A stretch of DNA of 5,853 bases from contig JASHSO010000294.1 in the NCBI GenBank assembly GCA_030038715.1, positions 1 through 5,853 on the forward strand, in the 5' to 3' direction. Below, in pieces: positions 1 through 5,677 of this stretch; the first letter of the stretch is position 1, and every line of letters begins with the position of its first letter. This DNA comes from Streptosporangiaceae bacterium. Lineage in GTDB: Bacteria; Actinomycetota; Actinomycetes; Streptosporangiales; Streptosporangiaceae. Both the position numbers and the translations under genes were made by a program. The notes beneath the pieces were generated by a model, which saw nothing but the letters and a program-made list of their open reading frames with translations, was not told the DNA's origin and did not search any database.

Positions 1-3000
1 CCCTTCTTCACGATGATCTCGACCACTGCCGAGTGGAGCGAGTCAGACGAATAGATGGGCGCGGTGCAGTTGTGCACGGCGAACCCGCACGCCAGGTAAC
101 TGTCCGGCTCTTCCACATCCAGGTTGAAGACGGGTTCGGATGTCTCGCGGACAGTTCGCGACCGGACCGGGACAAGGAAGTATTCCCCGGCATCGCGTGC
201 CTGCTTCGGGTCATGCCTCCCCTCGGTCCACTGCACCTGATAGAGATCATTCCGGACTTCCTCGCGGCCCATGTTCTGAGCCGGACCGCCGTTGCGGTGC
301 AGCTCGACCGTCGCGAATGAGCCCAGGCGGGCCAGCACGGACTGTAGCTGGAACGCGAGCTTGCGGGATGTCGTGTGGACGCGACGCCAGCTGCCGCCGC
401 CGCGCATGATCTCGTTGCCGTCGCCGCGAACGTAGGCATCCAGCAGCTCGCGCAGGAACGCCTCATCCTGGCCTACAAGATCGCCCGAGAGCGTCTTGGC
501 GTAGGAGCGGTCGCCAATGTGCTGCTTCATGGCGTGGTAGCCGGCCTTGGTGTAAACGAGCACTCGAGCCTCGTGCCTGGCCTCGTTGTACAGCACTGAG
601 CCCTCGGCGTCGTATAGCTCCTTGCAGGCCCGGCGGACCTCGTCCACTTCGGCCGTCTCATCGATGTGGAACGAGAAGGCCAGCGACGTGTCGCCATTGG
701 TCAGCGTGGCTGAGCCCACGGCCAGGTAGTACCCGGCCAGCCGGGCGAATGCCAAGGGCAGCCTTGTCGGCGCGGCACGAGGCCTCGGCTTCGGGAAGAC
801 CAGGAAGTCGCCCTCACGCACGTCCTTCGCCGCGACCCACTGCGGCGGGGTGGTGATGAGCTTCCGGCTGTCTCCTTCAGGCCGCCACCCGTTGCGCGGC
901 TTGCGCTGCGCCGGCGCATCGGACCGCCGCACGATCAGGACCGGGTGCTCGTCGGTCACCGAGAATGCGTTGGCGGGTGACATCGGCGTGAGCGTGTGCA
1001 GCCGACCGTTGAGGTCTCGCATCTGGAACGCGGTCACCCGGTGCGGCCTGCCGTCGTGGCCGAGCACGTGATCGCCCACCTTCACCTGCTCGATGGCCCG
1101 CCACGTCCCGTCGGCCATCTCGATCAGCTCACCAGCGGGAAGGCAGCCCTCCACGTAGTGCACATAGGAGTCCTCGTCCGCGATGATCAGAGTCCGCTCG
1201 AACTGGCCCATGTTCTCGGTGTTGATCCGGAAGTACGCCTGCAGCGGGATCTCTACCTGCACTCCCTTCGGCACGTAGATAAAGCTCCCCCCGCTCCAGA
1301 CGGCGGTGTTCAGAGCGGCGAACTTGTTGTCGCCTACCGGGATGACCGTTGCGAAGTACTCCTGGAACAGATCCGGGTGCTCCTTGAGTGCCGTGTCGGT
1401 GTCGAGGAAGATGACGCCCTTCTGCTCAAGATCCTCGCGGATCTTGTGGTACACGACCTCGCTGTTGTGGACCACGAGGCCTTCGGCAATGAAATTGTGC
1501 GGACCGTCAACCTCGATGTCGTAAACCGGCTCGATGGTGGACGGCAAGACCGATGAAACTGGAGCGAAGCCGATCCAGTCATTGACGTGCTTCCCAAGGC
1601 TGGTCCCGTGCGCGCTGGTGAACGAGTGACGGCACTTCCGCCTGCCGAACCCGGAGAGCGTCCTTGAGTTCCTGCACCCTAGCCGCTCGAGCTCCCCGCT
1701 GATCAGGAGCCTGAAAGCACCGCCGACTCGCGTTGCGTCGCGGCCGTAGGGCTTGGTGCACCCGTGCGGACCGGAGGTGTGCAGCATGCACAGCTCGGCA
1801 AGGTCGCGGGCCTGCTCGAGCAGCGGCGAACTCACGCTCGTCAGCGCAACGCAACTGCTTGAATCGGGAGCCACGTAGCCATCCGCGTCGATCCAGCCAC
1901 CGAGAAACGCAAGCCGCTGGTCCTCAGGCAGTCCGAATACCCACTCGGGTATGCGCTTGCTCCGCGGGTTCCCGTGGAATCCGATCTGCCAGAACCAGTC
2001 AACAAGCGCCCTGGAGTTGACAACGACCCGATACCGGTCGGCCGCTATGACCCGGAGCCCGAACTGGTCGGTTACGACACGCGCGATCTCCGCTCTCACC
2101 TCGTCATCCGTGGCTGGAATCGCGAACTGGACCCGGTGAGTCTTGCCGGAGTCCTGCAGGTTGCCGCCTCCAGCGAACAACCCAAGCAGCCACATCAGGT
2201 CGGGGTTGCTCTCCCCAGGGACGCGACACGGGTTCTCTCGGTGCTGTGACCGAGCAGACAGCGCAGGCAGCTTGTAGGGCTGCCCGAATGCTGGCAGCGC
2301 TCGCGGCACGGCGATCAGATCGCCCAGCCGCAGCTCGCCGACTGTCAGCCACTGCCGCACCCACCTGCCACGCCGTCCGCCAGACTTACGGTGATTGCGT
2401 AGGGCCAGCACCGGGTGATTATCCGTGGCACAGATCTTGCGCGTCCCGGCTACCACCTCGAAGGTCCGCCGAGTGTCTGTTTGCGCGGCAGCCTTTACTG
2501 GGACGACCACGAAACGTTCGTGCTGCTCGTCATAGGCGAACACCTGGTCGCCCGGCTCGATCTCCTTGATCAGCGCTTGACCCCTATTAGCCGTCCATAT
2601 CCGGCTGTTTCCCCGTATGCACTCGTATTGGGCGGCTACGCCGGCGATCAGGCGCTGCTTCTCCGCCTCGGGGATGCCCAGCTTGTCGTAGGTGTTCTTG
2701 ATGTCGGCCGGCAGCTCGTCCCAGGACGCCGCTTGCTTCTCGGTGGACCGGACAAAGTATTTGATCTTCTCGAAGTTGATGCCGGACAGGTCCGAGCCCC
2801 ATGTGGGCAGCGGCTTGCGCTCGAAGAATTTCAGGCCCTTGAGTCGCAGATCCAGCATCCACTCGGGCTCGTTCTTCTTGCCCGAGATGTCGCGGACCAC
2901 CTCCTCGGACAGGCCACGGCGCGCTGATGCCCCGGCCACGTCGGGGTCGGCCCAGCCAAACTTGTAACGCTCCAGCCCCTCGAGCTCGGGGTGTGCGGTA

Positions 3001-3008
3001 GTAGTCAT
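1..3008 (-). CDS. sufB: SufB, Fe-S cluster assembly scaffold protein, precursor with two inteins (C-terminus beyond left edge)
   Basis: SufB is the scaffold subunit of the cytosolic SufBC2D complex, which builds Fe-S clusters from sulfur delivered by SufS/SufU. I read one open frame of 1002 codons from ATG (3008-3006) to the left edge. The N-extein is 129 residues (ends AAQYE), then intein 1, a middle extein of 106 residues (SEVVYH to VHYVEG, with the conserved [16 protein letters not shown] stretch), intein 2, then 22 C-extein residues starting CTAPIY. Removing both inteins leaves a seamless, highly conserved actinobacterial SufB. From family lengths about 200 residues are missing to the left. 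The start is supported by a GGAGGA ribosome site 8 nt upstream and an ATGA overlap with the sufR stop, which suggests translational coupling. sufD and sufC would be expected next, off the window. Identity is near certain from the extein sequence. Confidence 0.97.
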   Translation of the reverse strand, partial: MTTTAHPELEGLERYKFGWADPDVAGASARRGLSEEVVRDISGKKNEPEWMLDLRLKGLKFFERKPLPTWGSDLSGINFEKIKYFVRSTEKQAASWDELPADIKNTYDKLGIPEAEKQRLIAGVAAQYECIRGNSRIWTANRGQALIKEIEPGDQVFAYDEQHERFVVVPVKAAAQTDTRRTFEVVAGTRKICATDNHPVLALRNHRKSGGRRGRWVRQWLTVGELRLGDLIAVPRALPAFGQPYKLPALSARSQHRENPCRVPGESNPDLMWLLGLFAGGGNLQDSGKTHRVQFAIPATDDEVRAEIARVVTDQFGLRVIAADRYRVVVNSRALVDWFWQIGFHGNPRSKRIPEWVFGLPEDQRLAFLGGWIDADGYVAPDSSSCVALTSVSSPLLEQARDLAELCMLHTSGPHGCTKPYGRDATRVGGAFRLLISGELERLGCRNSRTLSGFGRRKCRHSFTSAHGTSLGKHVNDWIGFAPVSSVLPSTIEPVYDIEVDGPHNFIAEGLVVHNSEVVYHKIREDLEQKGVIFLDTDTALKEHPDLFQEYFATVIPVGDNKFAALNTAVWSGGSFIYVPKGVQVEIPLQAYFRINTENMGQFERTLIIADEDSYVHYVEGCLPAGELIEMADGTWRAIEQVKVGDHVLGHDGRPHRVTAFQMRDLNGRLHTLTPMSPANAFSVTDEHPVLIVRRSDAPAQRKPRNGWRPEGDSRKLITTPPQWVAAKDVREGDFLVFPKPRPRAAPTRLPLAFARLAGYYLAVGSATLTNGDTSLAFSFHIDETAEVDEVRRACKELYDAEGSVLYNEARHEARVLVYTKAGYHAMKQHIGDRSYAKTLSGDLVGQDEAFLRELLDAYVRGDGNEIMRGGGSWRRVHTTSRKLAFQLQSVLARLGSFATVELHRNGGPAQNMGREEVRNDLYQVQWTEGRHDPKQARDAGEYFLVPVRSRTVRETSEPVFNLDVEEPDSYLACGFAVHNCTAPIYSSDSLHSAVVEIIVKK
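69..1145 (-). mobile_element. Intein 2 of SufB (359 aa, HINT plus LAGLIDADG domain), VHYVEG / CTAPIY site
   Basis: This is the second self-splicing insert. It has Cys1 ([10 protein letters not shown], block A), block B T64-D-E-H67, and a C-terminal block ending GFAVHN with His358-Asn359, followed by Cys +1 of SufB. The usual block F histidine is replaced by Asp348 ([11 protein letters not shown]), and Cys353 lies six residues before the terminal Asn. The first LAGLIDADG motif is residues 136-144 (LAGYYLAVG), with Val143 where Glu or Asp is expected. The second is residues 235-243 (LDAYVRGDG), with Asp242 kept. From memory, the insertion site and the 359-residue length match the M. tuberculosis Pps1/SufB intein. 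The +1 Cys is also a conserved SufB cysteine, the counterpart of E. coli Cys254. Ile codons here are ATC or ATT, never ATA, unlike intein 1. Splicing is likely intact and the nuclease probably crippled. Confidence 0.95.
1464..2621 (-). mobile_element. Intein 1 of SufB (386 aa, HINT plus LAGLIDADG domain), AAQYE / SEVVYH site
   Basis: This is a self-splicing protein insert in sufB. It has Cys1 ([10 protein letters not shown], block A), block B with T66-D-N-H69, and block [19 protein letters not shown] ending VVHN with His385-Asn386, followed by Ser +1 of SufB. All residues for class 1 splicing are present. Two LAGLIDADG motifs lie between: residues 145-153 (LLGLFAGGG), where the catalytic acid position 152 is Gly, and residues 240-248 (LGGWIDADG), where Asp247 is kept. 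From memory, this is the site used by the Mycobacterium leprae Pps1 (SufB) intein, also 386 residues long. Four of its 17 Ile codons are ATA, whereas every Ile codon I read in the SufB exteins is ATC, which suggests foreign origin. It holds eight cysteines (1, 64, 132, 257, 278, 288, 316, 330). Splicing is probably active and homing probably impaired. Confidence 0.95.
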
Positions 3009-3835
3009 GCGGAGAATCCTCCGGACTTGGTGGTTGTTCGGTTGTGAACGAGCGATTGTGCTGTGACGTGCGTGGTGCAGATCCCGTCGCCGTGAGCGAT
3101 CGTCGCTAGCCGCTGAACCGGCGTGCCGAGCAGGCGGCCGAAGGCCTCCGTCTCGGCCTCACACAGCTCGGGGAATTGCTCGGCGACGTGCGCGACGGGG
3201 CAGTGATGCTGGCAGAGCTGCTCGCCCCCGCCGGAGGCTGGCGCGACGCTGGCCGACGCCGCATAGCCGTCGGCGGACAATGCTTCGGCCAGCGCTCTCA
3301 CCCGCTCCGTGGCCGGGACCAGTTCCAGCCGCTGCCGGTACTTGCGCTCAAGCTCGGAGATCTGCCGACGGGCGAAAGCCGCAACAGCACCGGGCCCGGC
3401 CGTCTCGGCCAGGAACTTCAGCGCGCTGGTGGCCAGGTCGTCATAGGCGTGCTCGAACGCGCTCCGGCCCGCGTCCGTGATAGCGAAGAGCCTGGCCGGG
3501 CGCCCGCGACCCCTGCGGCCGTACTGACGCGCCGTCCTGATCTCGACCATGCCATCGGCCTGCAAATTGTCCAGGTGCCGTCGCACGGCGGCCGGGGTCA
3601 GGCCAAGCCGGACGGAAAGTCCGGCCGCAGTGACCGGGCCGTTCTCCATTATGAGCCGGGCAATCCGCGCGCGAGTCCGCGGTTCTGACCCGAGCCCAGC
3701 CGCCGATACCGGCGCCGGCGCCGGCGCCGCATAGCCTTCGTCCTTCTGGTGTGCAATGTCCCGCACCGGGGCAGCATTCAGGCGCGCACCAGCGTTGGTG
3801 CCCTCGGCCTGCTCAACCGGCCCCATCTTTTTCAC
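3005..3835 (-). CDS. sufR: SufR-family Fe-S-sensing winged-helix transcriptional repressor of the suf operon
   Basis: A 276-residue DNA-binding regulator. Residues about 52-120 form a winged helix-turn-helix ([14 protein letters not shown], then [20 protein letters not shown], and a basic [10 protein letters not shown] wing). A helical middle follows. The C-terminal part holds four cysteines, C208-X3-C212-X12-C225-X27-C253, in [19 protein letters not shown] and HGDGICTTH. These are the conserved ligands expected to bind a [4Fe-4S] cluster in actinobacterial SufR. In the family, the cluster-bound form represses suf transcription and cluster loss derepresses it. The first 50 residues are an Ala/Pro-rich low-complexity extension. 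The start read here is GTG at 3835; ATG at 3826 (residue 4) is the only near alternative. Neither has a clear Shine-Dalgarno sequence, so the message may be leaderless. The stop overlaps the sufB start. Function is assigned from the cysteine pattern plus location. Confidence 0.93.
   Translation of the reverse strand: MKKMGPVEQAEGTNAGARLNAAPVRDIAHQKDEGYAAPAPAPVSAAGLGSEPRTRARIARLIMENGPVTAAGLSVRLGLTPAAVRRHLDNLQADGMVEIRTARQYGRRGRGRPARLFAITDAGRSAFEHAYDDLATSALKFLAETAGPGAVAAFARRQISELERKYRQRLELVPATERVRALAEALSADGYAASASVAPASGGGEQLCQHHCPVAHVAEQFPELCEAETEAFGRLLGTPVQRLATIAHGDGICTTHVTAQSLVHNRTTTKSGGFSA
3017..3022 (-). promoter_or_regulatory. Ribosome binding site of sufB
   Basis: GGAGGA on the minus strand lies 8 nt before the sufB ATG and inside the 3' end of sufR. 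It is one arm of a short inverted repeat (GGAG-GATT-CTCC, 3011-3022), a 4-bp stem that could weakly mask the site in RNA. Together with the ATGA stop/start overlap it fixes the sufB start. Confidence 0.8.
3711..3728. repeat. Three tandem GGCGCC hexamers inside sufR
   Basis: GGCGCC repeats three times in a row and encodes the Ala-Pro stretch in the N-terminal extension of SufR (residues about 37-42). In-frame slippage here would only lengthen or shorten the linker. Confidence 0.7.
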
Positions 3836-3847
3836 AACATCATTGTG
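3833..3847 (-). promoter_or_regulatory. Inverted repeat over the sufR start, putative SufR operator
   Basis: The minus strand reads CACAA-TGATG-TTGTG, a perfect 5-bp inverted repeat with a 5-bp spacer whose last three bases are the sufR GTG start. Read one base over it is ACAAT-N5-TGTGA, close to the ACACT-N5-TGTGA element that I recall being reported for mycobacterial SufR. This location suits autorepression of sufR-sufB. A CACAAT hexamer (3847-3842) could double as a -10 box for a leaderless message, with a weak TTGCGC at 3871-3866 as -35. The promoter part is tentative. Confidence 0.5.
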
Positions 3848-3965
3848 CCGTAATTAAGGCCGGGCGCGCAAACGCATAGCCACATGGCCTCGATCACACC
3901 GCCCTTGATCGGCGCGGCAGCCGTCCGGCTCACGCCCCGATGCCGATCGGCAGGTCCAAGGACCG

Positions 3966-5015
3966 TCAGACAGCCTCTGTTCCCGGGCCGTCGGGGTCGG
4001 CCGGGGTGGCTGACCGATCGGCGGGCGAGTCCGGCGGCGGCTCCGCCAAGGCAGTTGCGCGCCGCCGGATGGCGCCAAGGCCGTCAACGAGCGCCCGCCA
4101 GACGGCGCTCAGGCTCTCGCACGCTGGCAGGTCGCCCGAGATGGTGCCAGCCGCTTCGGCCTCCGGACCCAGCGCCTGCAGCGCATGTCGGCCCGCCTCA
4201 ACCAGCACCGGATCTGCTGCCTCGATGGTCAGCCGTTCGTCGGTCACGTGGATGGTGAGCTGACGCCGGCCAGCCTCTTCCGGTTGCTCGTCGCTGGTGC
4301 CCGTGACGTCCACGCTGCGAAGCGCCGCCCTGGCCTGATCCAAGTCAATGCCGAGACCCGTCAGCGCGTGGGCGGCAGCCGTATCCGGATCGGAGAGCGC
4401 GGCTAGCAGCAAGTGGTGCGAGCCGACCGGCCGGGCCCCCGCCAACCGGGTAGCCTCGCTGAGGGTCGCATCCGCAGCTGGCGTGGCACTCAGCATTGCC
4501 TGCACCACCTGAGCGACCGGCGAGCCGGGGTCGGGCTCCGAGCGGCGGCGCAGCCAGCGGCGGCCATGCGCTGGCTCGGCAGCCAACGCGGGTAGCAGGT
4601 CAAGCACGGCCTGCCGGATGGAAGCCAGATCGGCGTGCCGCTCCATCACCTGCGCGCCGACGCCCTCGCCCTCCCTGATCACGCCGAGCAGGATGTGCTC
4701 CGTGCCGATGTAGTTGTGGTGCAGTTGCAGCGCTTCACGAAGCGCGAGCTCCAGAGTCTTCTTCGCTCGGGGCGTGAACGGTATCCGGCCGCTGGGCTCG
4801 GACTTGCCAAGGCCGATGATCGCCGTGACTTCTTGCCGGGTCCCCTCGAGCGACATTCCGAACGTCTCCAGTGCGCGGTAGGCAGCCCCGCCCTGCTCGC
4901 CGAGTAGACCCAGCAGGATGTGCTCGGTGCCGATGTAGTTGTGCTGCAGCCGCCTGGCCTCCTCCTGCGCCAGTACGACGACATGGCGGGCTCTGTCGGT
5001 AAATCGTTCAAACAT
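3966..5015 (-). CDS. Stand-alone ClpC N-terminal-domain protein (Clp-N), no AAA+ modules
   Basis: A 349-residue protein whose residues 1-145 are a ClpC N-domain: MFERFTDRARHVVVLAQEEA at the start and two Clp-N repeats, each with HNYIGTEHILLG (residues 25-36 and 100-111). In full ClpC this domain recruits adaptors and substrates for ClpP degradation. Residues about 165-235 look like a third, diverged Clp-N-like segment (GSHHLLLAAL). The rest is a low-complexity tail rich in Pro, Ala and Asp. There are no Walker A/B motifs or ClpP-binding loops, so it cannot unfold substrates alone. Phe2, Arg10, Phe80, Lys85 and Glu89 coincide with the cyclomarin-binding residues of mycobacterial ClpC1. The frame is open upstream to 5342, but family alignment fixes the start at ATG 5015. 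It is either an adaptor or an antibiotic decoy like mycobacterial ClpC2/ClpC3. sufR lies 130 bp downstream in the same direction. Confidence 0.9.
   Translation of the reverse strand: MFERFTDRARHVVVLAQEEARRLQHNYIGTEHILLGLLGEQGGAAYRALETFGMSLEGTRQEVTAIIGLGKSEPSGRIPFTPRAKKTLELALREALQLHHNYIGTEHILLGVIREGEGVGAQVMERHADLASIRQAVLDLLPALAAEPAHGRRWLRRRSEPDPGSPVAQVVQAMLSATPAADATLSEATRLAGARPVGSHHLLLAALSDPDTAAAHALTGLGIDLDQARAALRSVDVTGTSDEQPEEAGRRQLTIHVTDERLTIEAADPVLVEAGRHALQALGPEAEAAGTISGDLPACESLSAVWRALVDGLGAIRRRATALAEPPPDSPADRSATPADPDGPGTEAV
4687..4724. repeat. 38-bp direct repeat, copy A (second Clp-N repeat)
   Basis: This copy matches 4912-4949 at 36 of 38 bases, 225 bp (75 codons) apart and in the same frame. 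It encodes the HNYIGTEHILL core of the second Clp-N repeat. The DNA identity is higher than the surrounding repeat units. Confidence 0.9.
4912..4949. repeat. 38-bp direct repeat, copy B (first Clp-N repeat)
   Basis: Partner of 4687-4724, encoding the HNYIGTEHILL core of the first Clp-N repeat. Only two bases differ, at the Thr/Glu wobble region and next to the His codon. Confidence 0.9.
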
Positions 5016-5074
5016 GGTGACCAGAGTGACCTTCTCTTCACACCATGTCAATACCATGCTAATAATATGGTAAA
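5016..5074. promoter_or_regulatory. Divergent promoter region with 11-bp direct repeats
   Basis: This AT-rich stretch lies between the Clp-N gene and the HTH gene. Three 11-bp units run head to tail: ACCATGTCAAT (5042-5052), ACCATGCTAAT (5053-5063; 9 of 11 bases match) and AATATGGTAAA (5064-5074; weaker). The one-turn spacing would place bound proteins on one DNA face. For the plus strand, TTCACA (5037-5042) and AATAAT (5061-5066) are 18 bp apart, each one base from the -35/-10 consensus. For the minus strand, TTGACA (5051-5046) is a perfect -35 with a poor -10 (CACTCT, 5028-5023), giving a possibly leaderless clp message. GTGACC-AGA-GTGACC (5018-5032) is a further short direct repeat. Promoter calls are by eye. 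Confidence 0.5.
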
Positions 5075-5130
5075 CGAACAGCTTCAAGAATCGGCTGGCG
5101 ACCCGGGCTGGCGGCATGGGAGCTGGCAGC

Positions 5131-5184
5131 GGACCGGGACGACAGGCTCGGAGGTGCTTGCCTTGGACTGGGACGACAGGCTCG
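5131..5184. repeat. 20-bp direct repeat, 34-bp period, at the 5' end of the HTH gene
   Basis: GGACCGGGACGACAGGCTCG (5131-5150) recurs at 5165-5184 with one mismatch. The 34-bp offset is not a multiple of three, so the copies are read in different frames. A tandem duplication in what may be the 5' leader is the simplest explanation. Confidence 0.85.
5150..5154 (+). promoter_or_regulatory. Ribosome binding site supporting a TTG start of the HTH gene
   Basis: GGAGG ends 8 nt before TTG at 5163, ideal spacing. The farther ATG at 5067 has no such site and overlaps the predicted -10 box. Confidence 0.5.
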
Positions 5185-5540
5185 ACGCTTGGGAGCTGGA
5201 ACTCGAACTCAATGCTCAGCTCGATGGCTCCGAGTGGGTAAGCCTTGCCCGCGCGGCGGCCGAGACCGGCGCTTCCCGTGCGGCCCTCCGCAACTGGTAT
5301 CGCACTAGCCAGATACCGTCGCGGCTGGTCGACGGGCCGCACGGGCCGCAGCGCCTCGTTCCCCTAGCCCTCGTCGCAGCCCGCGCCGAAGCCTCGCCAC
5401 GGCTGCGCCGCACGACCGAGCGGCGGCTAGCCGAGGAGGCGCAGCTAGAGTTCCTCCGGGACCGGATAGACCAACTCGAGCTCCGGCTCGTCCTGCTCGA
5501 ACGCCGGCTACCGCGTCAATCCGGCCAGCAAACCGCCTGA
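5163..5540 (+). CDS. Small helix-turn-helix DNA-binding protein with C-terminal coiled coil
   Basis: About 125 residues from TTG 5163. Residues 25-70 read as a MerR-like or excisionase-like HTH (WVSLARAAAETGASRAALRNW, with the following YRTSQIPSRLV and a wing GPHGPQRLVPL). Residues about 82-116 are a charged amphipathic helix (LEFLRDRIDQLELRLVLLERRL), a likely dimerising coiled coil. There is no effector domain. It is divergent from the Clp-N gene and so could regulate that shared promoter region. Start choice: ATG 5067 would give 157 residues but lacks a Shine-Dalgarno sequence and lies at the predicted -10 box; GTG 5154 is too close to GGAGG; TTG 5163 has good spacing and lies downstream of the frame-breaking repeat. 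The C-terminal frame and stop at 5538-5540 are secure. No named family is recognised. Confidence 0.78.
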   Translation: MDWDDRLDAWELELELNAQLDGSEWVSLARAAAETGASRAALRNWYRTSQIPSRLVDGPHGPQRLVPLALVAARAEASPRLRRTTERRLAEEAQLEFLRDRIDQLELRLVLLERRLPRQSGQQTA

Positions 5541-5588
5541 CGCCGGGAGCTGCACCCCCGCAGGCACCGGTCATGCGATCAACGTGCC

Positions 5589-5593
5589 GGGAG
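5589..5593 (+). promoter_or_regulatory. Possible ribosome binding site of the small upstream ORF
   Basis: GGGAG lies 6 nt before ATG 5600 and 9 nt before ATG 5603. It sits in a GCCGGGAGC nonamer (5586-5594) that also occurs at 5542-5550, just after the HTH stop codon. Confidence 0.4.
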
Positions 5594-5599
5594 CCTGAC

Positions 5600-5677
5600 A
5601 TGATGGGCGGCGTGCGGGACGTCGTGGCGACCACCAGGCAGATGTGGACGCTGCGCAGGGCCGAGAGCGCCGCATGA
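5600..5677 (+). CDS. Possible 25-residue ORF coupled to the P450 start
   Basis: The ORF MMGGVRDVVATTRQMWTLRR plus five residues ends in a TGA that overlaps the P450 ATG as ATGA. It has a GGGAG site at proper spacing. An in-frame ATG at 5573 would give 34 residues but has a weaker ribosome site. No domain, signal peptide or membrane segment is seen. It could be a leader peptide that couples translation to the P450, a small protein, or chance. The tight overlap is the main support. Confidence 0.4.
   Translation: MMGGVRDVVATTRQMWTLRRAESAA

Noticed and set aside
996..1556. 186-codon plus-strand ORF
   Set aside because: It lies antisense to sufB and its inteins; it is open only because GC-rich codons on the other strand avoid stops. 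No ribosome site or domain.
1464..2621. Intein 1 as a broken or split intein
   Set aside because: The frame is open for all 386 codons and blocks A, B, F and G are complete, so it is a contiguous intein.
2415..2927. 170-codon plus-strand ORF
   Set aside because: It is antisense to sufB and the intein 1 start, with no recognisable protein features.
3176..3688. 170-codon plus-strand ORF
   Set aside because: It is antisense to sufR, whose minus-strand product has clear domains and ligands.
3942..3964. Possible terminator after the Clp-N gene (GCCGATCGGC and GGTCC-AA-GGACC)
   Set aside because: These are short palindromes with a loop too small or no loop, and no following U-run on the minus strand. 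Too weak to call.
5016..5342. Upstream extension of the Clp-N frame to an ATG at 5342
   Set aside because: The conserved ClpC N-terminus begins at Met 5015, where residue numbering matches ClpC1. The extension crosses the divergent promoter and is antisense to the HTH gene.
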